Shown: positions 38,735-45,340 of the stretch, in pieces
Layout of the letters: every line of letters begins with the position of its first letter
Numbering within the stretch: position 1 is the first letter of the stretch
Source: Candidatus Oscillibacter pullicola
GTDB taxonomy: Bacteria; Bacillota; Clostridia; Oscillospirales; Oscillospiraceae
Length of the DNA: 45,340 nt
Direction: 5' to 3'
Assembly: GCA_019118935.1 (NCBI GenBank)
Contig: DWXY01000071.1
Location: forward strand, 1-45,340
Notes under the pieces: model-generated
What the model saw: the letters and a program-made list of their open reading frames with translations, nothing else
Databases searched by the model: none
What the model was told of the DNA's origin: nothing
Position numbers and translations under genes: made by a program

Positions 38735-40041
38735 GACATGGAAAGACCGCCGCCCTCAAGTGCCTTCCGCTGGCCACCGAGCTGCTGATCGTCTTCCTGA
38801 CGGCCGACATTCTGTGGCAGCTTCTGTGCGGCCGGCCGCCCTTCTCCATGTGGGGATTTCTGCTCTCCGGCGGGCTGATGGCCGCGGGCAACAGTCTCTT
38901 TCTCCGAAAACCCCGCCGCTTTTGGCAGATTCTGCTGCTGAACGTCCTGCTCTGCGCCGTCTGGATCCCCCTGCTCAGCTGCACGCTGGACCTGACCTAC
39001 CCGCCTCTTCTGGTGATTCAGGTGCCCCTGTACCTCTTTCCCCTGTGCCGGGGATACCACTGGGGCGTCACGCCTGTCACGGTCCGCCACCTCCACAGTG
39101 CCGGGGAGTACATGGGCCTGTACGGGCTGTTCTATCTGATCGTGGCCTCCTTCGCCCCCCAGCTGCTGGACCGGGTGCCGGTGCTGCTGGCGCTGCTGGC
39201 GCTGGATCTGCTGGCGGTGGTGGGGATGCGCACCTCCGGCCGGAACACCATCCGGGCCGGTTCTCCCTTCGGGCGGCTTCCGGCCCTGCTGATCCCGGCG
39301 GTCCTGGCCGCGCTGGCCGTGGCCGCCTGCGCCCTGCTGCTGGCCGCCAGGGGGGAGCTGATCCCCCTCTTCCAGGCCGTCGGCAGCCTTCTGCAGAGCG
39401 CCCTGATCGCTGTGTTCCGGTTCCTGACGTCCCTCTTCCAGGGCCGCTCCTCCGGGTCCGCAGGGATGTCCTCCGCCGTCGGAGGCGGCAGTGAGGCCGT
39501 TCTGCCTGTGGAGAGCGCCTCCGGCCCCTCCATCGCCCCTCAGCTGGTGACGGCGCTGCTGCTCCTGTCCCTGGCCGCGCTGGTCCTGGCCGGAGTGGCT
39601 GCCCTGGTGCGCTGGCTCTGGCGCAGCCGCAGCCGCATCAGATTGCCGGAGGAGGATGATGACGACGGGCTCGTCCGGCAGCGTCTGGGCCGCCGCGGCC
39701 TGCTCTCCCGGCTGGGCCGGCGCCTGCGGGTCAGGGCCTTTCTGCTGCGTTACGCCGGAACACCCCGTGCCGCCCTGCTGCAGCTGGAGCGCTGGGGCGC
39801 CCGCCGCCGCTGCCGCCGCCAGAGCCAGGAGACCCCCCGGGAGTATCTGGAGCGCCTGGCAGAGGGCCCCCTCCGGGACGTGCTGGAGGCGCCCATGCAG
39901 GCCCGATACAGCATCCTGGTGGACGATGTGGAGCGGAGCCTGTACGGCGCGCTGCCGCCCCGCCTCTCCCGGGAGCAGGTGCGGGAGCTGCTCTCCGCCG
40001 TCCACAGGAGCGCCCGGACGCCTCCCGCCCGCGCGGAGTGA
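38731..40041 (+). CDS. Multi-pass membrane protein of the MoxR module (no transglutaminase)
   Basis: This 436-aa protein starts at ATG 38731, overlapping the DUF58 stop (ATGA), with GGAGG before it. Segments at about 12-32, 35-52, 63-80, 85-98, 130-158, 180-205, 215-235 and 268-292 are hydrophobic. A C-terminal cytoplasmic tail of about 140 residues is very basic (RLGRRGLLSRLGRRLRVR) and ends in a helical part with TPREYLERLAEG, like the DUF4129 tails found in transglutaminase-type partners. No Cys-His-Asp transglutaminase core is seen. Its role in the module is therefore unclear. A substrate or scaffold for MoxR is possible. Confidence 0.75.
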   Translation: MRHGKTAALKCLPLATELLIVFLTADILWQLLCGRPPFSMWGFLLSGGLMAAGNSLFLRKPRRFWQILLLNVLLCAVWIPLLSCTLDLTYPPLLVIQVPLYLFPLCRGYHWGVTPVTVRHLHSAGEYMGLYGLFYLIVASFAPQLLDRVPVLLALLALDLLAVVGMRTSGRNTIRAGSPFGRLPALLIPAVLAALAVAACALLLAARGELIPLFQAVGSLLQSALIAVFRFLTSLFQGRSSGSAGMSSAVGGGSEAVLPVESASGPSIAPQLVTALLLLSLAALVLAGVAALVRWLWRSRSRIRLPEEDDDDGLVRQRLGRRGLLSRLGRRLRVRAFLLRYAGTPRAALLQLERWGARRRCRRQSQETPREYLERLAEGPLRDVLEAPMQARYSILVDDVERSLYGALPPRLSREQVRELLSAVHRSARTPPARAE

Positions 40042-40097
40042 CCGCCGGCCGGGCCGCGCCTCCAGAAATGCCGGAGATTCCACCAAGCCAAAAATTC

Positions 40098-40383
40098 AAG
40101 AGGGCGGCCGTTCGTATGAACGGCCGCCCTCAGGTTGTCGAAAAAGTCTTTTCGACAACCTGCTCACGTTTTTCAGAACTTTTTGAAGTTCTGAAAAACG
40201 GTTGATTGGAATGGCGCAGGACACCCTTCCTGGGTTTAGCCTCCGCCCAAGGGCCGCCCTGCGGGCGGTTGGCTCCGGCACGCCCTGCGGGGCAGCCGCG
40301 CACACCCTTCCTTCCCGTTTTCCTGAATTTCCGGGTTTATCGACAGACTGAGGGCGGCCGTTTGTACGAACGGCCGCCCTCTT
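40098..40383. mobile_element. 286-bp MITE-like element with 48-bp inverted ends
   Basis: The left end (40098-40145) and the reverse complement of the right end (40336-40383) match at 43 of 48 bases. Each end is itself a palindrome: GAGGGCGGCCGTT/AACGGCCGCCCTC at 40100-40131 and 40350-40381. Inside the left half are two more perfect hairpins (40131-40162 and 40167-40200). No ORF or transposase is present, and no clear target duplication is seen. It may be a non-autonomous element or a large intergenic repeat, and may end transcription of the MoxR operon. Confidence 0.6.
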
Positions 40384-40452
40384 CGTATCCAGGCCGGACC
40401 TTGGCGCCGGGCGCTCCTCCCCGGAGTCCGGAAATGCGGCCGACGCCCGCGC

Positions 40453-43400
40453 TTATGTAGAGGACAGCGCCGGACGGGGAGAGCCGCCCCGGGTCTTTTT
40501 CGGCGCCGGTTCCGCGCTGGCCGCGGGATGCTCCGCCTCCGCGGTCTGATTCATGATGAGCATCTGGAGCCGGTTCTCCACATTGGCGTAGCTGGTGTCC
40601 GGATCCAGGTCCAGGGGCAGGATCTGCACGCCGGGGAACTCCTCCTTGAGCCGCTTGGTGACGCCCCGCCCGCACACGTGATTGGGCAGGCACCCGAAGG
40701 GCTGGAGGATGATGAAGGACCGGACGCCCTGCTTGGCGTAGTGGGCGATCTCCCCTGCCATCAGCCAGCCCTCGCCGCAGGTGAGGGTCTTGGGGATGAT
40801 GTCCTTCACCCCATCGTGGAGCTCCTGGGGCCGGGCCGCCCGGTGGTACATGGGATGGGCCTTGGCGATCTGCTCCAGAAACCGCTGGATGCCCTCCACG
40901 GCGGCGTCCAGCGCAAAGGGGTACGGCGCCAGATGGGCGCCGAAGTCCCGGATCTCGCTGATGGCCGCCTGGAAGTCCTTGCGGAACTGGTAGGTGATGC
41001 GGGGCAGGATGACCTCCATGCCGTTTTTCTCCAGGTACTCCTCCACATGGAAGTTGGTGCCGGGGTGGAAGTTCACCAGCAGCTCCCCGGTGACCAGCAC
41101 CCGGGGCTTGCGGCGGGAGCGGTCATAGTGGAGTCCCCGAAACGCCTCGATTGCCTTCCGGAAGGCGCCGATCAGCTTCCCAAGCCCCTGCTTGGATGCG
41201 GCGGCGATCCACTCCACGCATTCGCTGAACACGCGGTTGGTCTCGCCCGCCGCCGTCTCATAGGGGCGGATCTTCCGGCACATCTCCTCCAGGATGTCCA
41301 GCATGGAGAAGGCCCACGCCGCCAGCAGCACAGACCGGGCCCCCAGCATGGACACCCCGGGGTGGATGCCCTTGGTGTCGCCGGGGTCGGTGGTGAGGAT
41401 GGGGACGTTTTCAAACCCGGCGCTGTCTAGCGCCTTGCGCAGGATCGCGGTGTAATTGGCCATCCGGCAGTCGCAGCTGAGCTTGGCCATGCCCACGGCC
41501 ACGGAGTCCTCCGGATAGTTCCCCTTCTGCAATGCGTCGATCAGCTCACCGATGACCATCTGGCAGGGAAAGCAGATGTCGTTGTGGGTGTACTTCTTGC
41601 CCACCCGGATCTGCTCCACGCCGCCCACCGGCAGGCTCACCGCCCGGATGCCCTCCCGGTCCATCAGGGCCGTCAGAAGAGTGGACACCGGGGCGGAGAT
41701 GTTGGGCACCAGCACCGTCCGCAGCTTCCGGTCCTCCTTGCGGTACTTCACTGCGTAGGGCTCCGGCAGGGGACGGGACAGGGCCGTCCACTCCGCCTGG
41801 GCGGAGCGGCGCAGCTGCACCGTCTCGATATAGGACTGGACCCGGATGCCCAGGGACCCGGCGGCCTCGCTCTCGTCCACCTTCAGGATCAGGGGCGGCT
41901 TGCCGCTGCCCTCCCCCAGCAGGCGGATAATCTCGTCGGACAAAATGGCGTCGTGCCCGCAGCCGAAGCTGACGATCTGCACGTACTCCAGGCAGGGCTG
42001 CTCCGCCGTCACCATAGCGCCGGAGAGCATCCGGGCGTGGAAGTCGTTGGTGATCTCCACCCGGGATTTCCGCAGGTTCGCCGTCTCCAGCCCCGGCAGG
42101 CTGTCCACCGTCAGCACCGGGATGCCCCGGCGGGTGAACATCCTGGACAGGTCGTGGTTGATGAGGGGGTCCGTGTGGTAGGGCCGTCCCGCCAGCACCA
42201 CGGCGAAGCCGCCCTTGGCTGCTGTGTCCGAAATGATCCGCTTCCCTTCCTCCACCATCTGACGGCGGAAAGCGGAAATGGCGGCCGCCCCCTGGCGGAA
42301 GGCCTCCTCTGCCTGCTGCTTCGTGGCACCGCAGTGGTCCATGGCGTACCGGCAGATCTGCCGCTTCCGGTCCTGCTCGCTGAACCAGTGGAACACCGGC
42401 GTCTCAAAGCCCACGGAGAAGTGCTCCTCCGGGGACTGGAAGTTCCGCACCACCATGGAGTAGCCCATAATCACCGGGCACACATAGGGGCTCTTCTCCC
42501 GCTTGTTCTCCGTGGGCATGTGGAGGATGTACGGTAGGAAAATCCGGTCCACGCCCTGTTTGGACAGGTCCAGCACATGGCCGTGGACCAGCTTAGCCGG
42601 AAAACAGATGGTGTCCGACGCCACGTATTGCAGTCCGCTCTCATACTGTTTGCGGCTGCTGGGGCGGGAGAACTTCACCGGATACCCCAGGGCCCGGAAG
42701 AAGGTGCTCCAGAAGGGCATGCTGTCCCAGAACTCCAGCACCCGGGGCAGGCCGATGGTCTCCGCCTGTTCCTCCCGCACGGGGGATATCGGATATGTCT
42801 TGAACAGCAGCTCCTGCCGCAGATGGAACAGGTCCGGCACCTCTGCGGCTGTTTTCTCCGGGACAGCAGGTCCCTCCGTCACCACGGCGCCCCGGTCGCA
42901 CCGGTTGCCGGTGACGTAGCAGCCCCCGTCCGGGAACCGCAGGACCGTCCGGCTGCAGTGGTTGGCGCAGTGGGGGCAGAGCACGCCGCTCTCTCGGGTA
43001 TAGCGAAAGTCCTTGACCGCCTCGAACCCGATGAAGGCGGAACAGCGGCCGTTGGCGTAGCCGTGGGCCTCCACCTCCTGCTTCACCGCGAGAGCCGCGC
43101 CCAGAGCGCCCATTTCCCCGGGATAGGGGGCCAGGGTCACGTCCCGGCCCAGGTACTCCTCCAGCGCCCGCAGGACGGCAAAGTTCCGGAAGGTACCCCC
43201 CTGGACCACCACCCGGTCCCCCAGCTCCGCCACGTTGGCGATCCGCACCACCTTGGTGAACACGTTCTCGATGATGGACCGGCACAGCCCCGCCATCAGG
43301 TCGTCGGGCTGCTTGCCATTGCGCTGCTCGTTGATGATGGTGCTGTTCATGAACACGGTGCACCGGCTGCCCAGCTCGGCAGGGGCCTGAGACCGGAAAG

Positions 43401-44877
43401 CGGCGTCCGCCACCTGGTCCACCGGCATCCCCAGGGTGGAGGCGAAGTTCTCCAGGAAGGATCCGCAGCCGGAGGAGCAGGCCTCGTTCAGCATGATGTT
43501 TGTGACCACGCCGTCCTTCAGCCAGATGGCCTTCATGTCCTGGCCGCCGATGTCCAGCAGGAACGTGGCGTCCGGAAAAAAGCGGCGGCAGCCCCGGGCG
43601 TGGGCCACGGTCTCCACCGTGTGGTAGTCGGCATGGAAGGCGGCGGAGAGCATCTGCTCACCGTAGCCGGTGGTGCCCAGGCCCAGCACCTCCAGCCGGA
43701 TGCCCAGCTTCTCATACTTCTCCGCCAGGGCCAGCAGGCCTTCCCGGACCACCTTCAGCGGCTCGCCCTGGTTGTTGGCGTAGAAGGTGTCCGTCACCTG
43801 TTCGTTCTCGTCCATAAAGACGAACTTGGAAGTAGTGGAGCCGGAGTCGATGCCGATGTACCCCCGCAGGACCTTCCGGTTCGTGGCGTCCACCGGCTGG
43901 CGCAGCTCGGCGCGGTGCCGGCGGAGAAAGGCCTCCTGCTCCGCGTCGCTGGCAAAGAAGGGCCTGCCGGTGCCGGATGGGCCCTCGGTCTGGGCCGGGG
44001 CCTTGTCCAGCCGCTCCATGGCCTCTGCCAGGGTCATGGAATCCTCCTGCCTGGGGAACAGCTCGTCGATCGCGATGGCAGTGCCCCGGGCCACGATGGT
44101 CTCCGGGTGCTCCGGCCGGACGATGTCCTCCTCCTTCAGATTCAGCCGCTCTGCGAATACCCGCACCAGCGTGGGGTTAAAGGTCAGGGGCCCGCCCTCG
44201 AAGATGATGGGGGCCGTCAGCTCCAGCCCCTGGGACAGGCCGCCGATGGTCTGCTTGGCGATGGCGTGGAAGGTAGAGAGCGCGATATCCGTCCGCTCTG
44301 CCCCCTGGATCAGCAGGGGCTGGATGTCCGTCTTGGCAAACACGCCGCAGCGGCCGGAGATGCTGTAAACGGTCTTCCCGCGGGCAGCCAGCTGCTCGAA
44401 CTCGTCCGCTGGCACGTTCAGCAGCGCGGCGATCTCGTCGATGAACGCGCCGGTGCCCCCGGCGCAGCTGCCGTTCATCCGCATGTCGGAGGTCTGGAGC
44501 TTTCCACTGGCCTCGTCATAGTGGAAGAAGATCACCTTGGCATCCTGTCCGCCCAGTTCCACCGCGGTGCGGACCTCCGGGTACAGGGCCCGGACTGCCG
44601 CCGCGTTGGCCACCACCTCCTGGACATAGCAGGCCCCCAGGGCTGCGGCAATGGGCCGTCCGCCGGACCCGCACACGCCGATGCGGAACCGCGCGCCGGG
44701 AAAGTGACCGGCCGCCTCCTCCAGCAGCTGCCGGACGGTGTCCGCCTGGTGGGCGTTATGCCGCTGATAGCGGGTGAACAGTACGCTGTTGTCAGCCGGG
44801 TCCAGGGCCACCGCTTTGACGGTGGTGGACCCCACATCCACGCCGAGGCGCAGAATATCCGAATTGATATGTGCCAT
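40453..44877 (-). CDS. Giant 2-hydroxyacyl-CoA dehydratase activase-like protein
   Basis: This 1474-aa protein has two ASKHA ATPase domains. The first (about 8-270, GVDVGSTTVKAVA) has Cys138 (GSCAGGTG) and Cys177 (GRCGVF); the second (about 340-600, GIDSGSTTSKFV) has Cys467 (EACSSGCG) and Cys506 (SRCTVF). In each the cysteines are 39 residues apart, as in HgdC, where such pairs bind a 4Fe-4S cluster at the dimer interface. The rest (about 650-1474) resembles DUF2229 and dehydratase-subunit-like regions with conserved Cys (CFPAKL, CFPCQM, GCLPNHVCGRG). It should be an ATP-driven electron donor or archerase-like unit. The partner dehydratase is not in this window. ATG 44877 follows AAGGAGCG. 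Confidence 0.85.
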   Translation of the reverse strand: MAHINSDILRLGVDVGSTTVKAVALDPADNSVLFTRYQRHNAHQADTVRQLLEEAAGHFPGARFRIGVCGSGGRPIAAALGACYVQEVVANAAAVRALYPEVRTAVELGGQDAKVIFFHYDEASGKLQTSDMRMNGSCAGGTGAFIDEIAALLNVPADEFEQLAARGKTVYSISGRCGVFAKTDIQPLLIQGAERTDIALSTFHAIAKQTIGGLSQGLELTAPIIFEGGPLTFNPTLVRVFAERLNLKEEDIVRPEHPETIVARGTAIAIDELFPRQEDSMTLAEAMERLDKAPAQTEGPSGTGRPFFASDAEQEAFLRRHRAELRQPVDATNRKVLRGYIGIDSGSTTSKFVFMDENEQVTDTFYANNQGEPLKVVREGLLALAEKYEKLGIRLEVLGLGTTGYGEQMLSAAFHADYHTVETVAHARGCRRFFPDATFLLDIGGQDMKAIWLKDGVVTNIMLNEACSSGCGSFLENFASTLGMPVDQVADAAFRSQAPAELGSRCTVFMNSTIINEQRNGKQPDDLMAGLCRSIIENVFTKVVRIANVAELGDRVVVQGGTFRNFAVLRALEEYLGRDVTLAPYPGEMGALGAALAVKQEVEAHGYANGRCSAFIGFEAVKDFRYTRESGVLCPHCANHCSRTVLRFPDGGCYVTGNRCDRGAVVTEGPAVPEKTAAEVPDLFHLRQELLFKTYPISPVREEQAETIGLPRVLEFWDSMPFWSTFFRALGYPVKFSRPSSRKQYESGLQYVASDTICFPAKLVHGHVLDLSKQGVDRIFLPYILHMPTENKREKSPYVCPVIMGYSMVVRNFQSPEEHFSVGFETPVFHWFSEQDRKRQICRYAMDHCGATKQQAEEAFRQGAAAISAFRRQMVEEGKRIISDTAAKGGFAVVLAGRPYHTDPLINHDLSRMFTRRGIPVLTVDSLPGLETANLRKSRVEITNDFHARMLSGAMVTAEQPCLEYVQIVSFGCGHDAILSDEIIRLLGEGSGKPPLILKVDESEAAGSLGIRVQSYIETVQLRRSAQAEWTALSRPLPEPYAVKYRKEDRKLRTVLVPNISAPVSTLLTALMDREGIRAVSLPVGGVEQIRVGKKYTHNDICFPCQMVIGELIDALQKGNYPEDSVAVGMAKLSCDCRMANYTAILRKALDSAGFENVPILTTDPGDTKGIHPGVSMLGARSVLLAAWAFSMLDILEEMCRKIRPYETAAGETNRVFSECVEWIAAASKQGLGKLIGAFRKAIEAFRGLHYDRSRRKPRVLVTGELLVNFHPGTNFHVEEYLEKNGMEVILPRITYQFRKDFQAAISEIRDFGAHLAPYPFALDAAVEGIQRFLEQIAKAHPMYHRAARPQELHDGVKDIIPKTLTCGEGWLMAGEIAHYAKQGVRSFIILQPFGCLPNHVCGRGVTKRLKEEFPGVQILPLDLDPDTSYANVENRLQMLIMNQTAEAEHPAASAEPAPKKTRGGSPRPALSST

Positions 44878-44979
44878 ATACGCTCCTTCTAGGGAAAACG
44901 CCCCAGACCCGCACGGCAGCCTGAAGGGCACGCCGGCGGATCGGGGGCTGGTCTCCCACATCTCTGTTTATTCGGAATT

Positions 44980-44988
44980 ATTATAGCA
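44980..44988 (-). promoter_or_regulatory. Extended -10 promoter of the activase gene
   Basis: TGCTATAAT on the minus strand (44988-44980) has no good -35 box, but A-rich runs lie upstream at 44991-45050. Confidence 0.55.
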
Positions 44989-45260
44989 CGTTTTTGCCGC
45001 GGGTTCTTGTATATTTTTCGTAAAGGATTTTCTGTTTTTGCCATCTTTTTCACCAAAAAAGTCCGTCATCTTCCCGTACATTTTCGTCAAAGCAGCATCC
45101 GCAGGCACACGTCCCCGCAATCGGACCGCATAGGCGGGCGGGGCCGTATCCTCTGCGATCCGCGGGGCAGCGCCTTTCCGCCGTGCAGATGATTCTGCCA
45201 AAAAGTGAAAGCGGGCACAGGCGGAATCCAATCCCCCTGCACCCGTGAAATCCATTTGCA
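44989..45260. other. Intergenic stretch, no convincing gene
   Basis: Several short open frames occur on both strands, but none has a ribosome site, recognisable domain or stable composition. T-runs at 45014-45060 (plus) give A-tracts upstream of the activase promoter. Confidence 0.5.
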
Positions 45261-45299
45261 AGAAAAAACAACCACATCGAAAAGATGTGGTTGTTTTTC
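45261..45299 (-). terminator. Terminator behind a tRNA-Cys 3' end
   Basis: On the minus strand, GATGTGGTTGTTTT-type arms pair around a TTTTC loop with T-rich flanks. It directly follows the tRNA-like sequence at 45300-45322. Confidence 0.75.
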
Positions 45300-45322
45300 T
45301 GGAGGTGACACCCGGATTTGAA
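45300..45322 (-). pseudogene. tRNA-Cys 3'-end fragment (candidate attachment site)
   Basis: On the minus strand the last 23 bases read like the end of a clostridial tRNA-Cys: T-loop TTCAAAT, T-stem arm CCGGG, acceptor arm TGTCACC, discriminator T (the Cys identity base) and encoded CCA. The T-stem's 5' arm, which should read CCCGG just before TTCAAAT, is missing; GAACAT stands there instead. So this is not a complete tRNA as far as the window shows. The clean break inside the T-arm and the preserved terminator fit the distal junction of an element integrated at a tRNA 3' end. Confidence 0.6.
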
Positions 45323-45340
45323 ATGTTCGAGCAGGCTTTC

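Noticed and set aside
40098-40383. Insertion sequence with transposase
   Set aside because: The element is only 286 bp and has no open frame that could be a transposase, so it is called MITE-like.
42577-44892. 771-codon open frame antisense to the activase gene
   Set aside because: It mirrors the codon bias of the GC-rich activase gene, has Gly/Val/Leu/Gln/His-rich composition, no ribosome site and no recognisable domain.
44991-45050. Phased A-tracts (DNA curvature) before the activase promoter
   Set aside because: The distances between tract centres (about 23, 13, 7 and 11 bp) are not regular enough to claim phasing.
44968-45261. 97-codon open frame between the activase gene and the tRNA fragment
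   Set aside because: It starts at a TTG without a ribosome site, crosses the activase promoter region and shows no protein-like pattern.

Overview
The window is 45.3 kb of GC-rich DNA. It has strong GGAGG-type ribosome-binding sites, sigma-A promoters with 17-bp spacers, many intrinsic terminators, frequent GTG and TTG starts, and typical Firmicutes families: an Lsa-like ABC-F protein, MtaB, Pst/PhoU/PhoPR, ECF sigma/anti-sigma pairs and a giant acyl-CoA dehydratase activase. This points to a high-GC gut clostridium, most likely Oscillospiraceae (Flavonifractor, Oscillibacter or Lawsonibacter-like). The genus is inference.

Layout. 1-0.4 kb: 5' part of an exported YD-repeat (RHS-type) protein. 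0.6-3.5 kb: a small membrane protein with an XRE regulator, a threonine dehydrogenase divergent from a Crp/Fnr regulator with a palindrome between them, and a 41-aa membrane peptide behind a four-fold 11-bp repeat. 3.7-12.2 kb: HtrA-type protease, an FAD enzyme coupled to a 2-hydroxyacid dehydrogenase, an XRE membrane regulator, an iron alcohol dehydrogenase, an AraC regulator and the thyA-folA pair. 12.3-18 kb: recG lies between two separate ECF sigma/anti-sigma modules, each with an ECF-like promoter of its own. 18-25.5 kb: aminotransferase, yfbR, mtaB, cysteine desulfurase, MATE exporter, RlmA-type rRNA methyltransferase and a cysteine hydrolase.

25.5-36.4 kb (minus strand): an Lsa-like ABC-F gene behind an attenuator leader with a three-codon upstream ORF; then the complete phosphate operon pstS-pstC-pstA-pstB-phoU-HD hydrolase-phoB-phoR, driven by a promoter with a two-repeat Pho box; then an exported tyrosine phosphatase with a LysM domain. 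36.5-40 kb: MoxR, DUF58 and a membrane protein, in overlapping reading frames. 40.1-40.4 kb: a 286-bp MITE-like element with 48-bp inverted ends. 40.4-44.9 kb: a 1474-aa 2-hydroxyacyl-CoA dehydratase activase-like protein. The right edge holds a tRNA-Cys 3'-end fragment followed by its terminator, which looks like one junction of an integrated element lying beyond the window.

The best candidates for something undescribed are the three-part secreted phosphatase, the 41-aa peptide with its four-repeat operator, the attenuated ABC-F gene, the MITE-like element and the tRNA-Cys junction. Most other genes are ordinary housekeeping. All domain calls come from reading motifs by eye; no database search was run.
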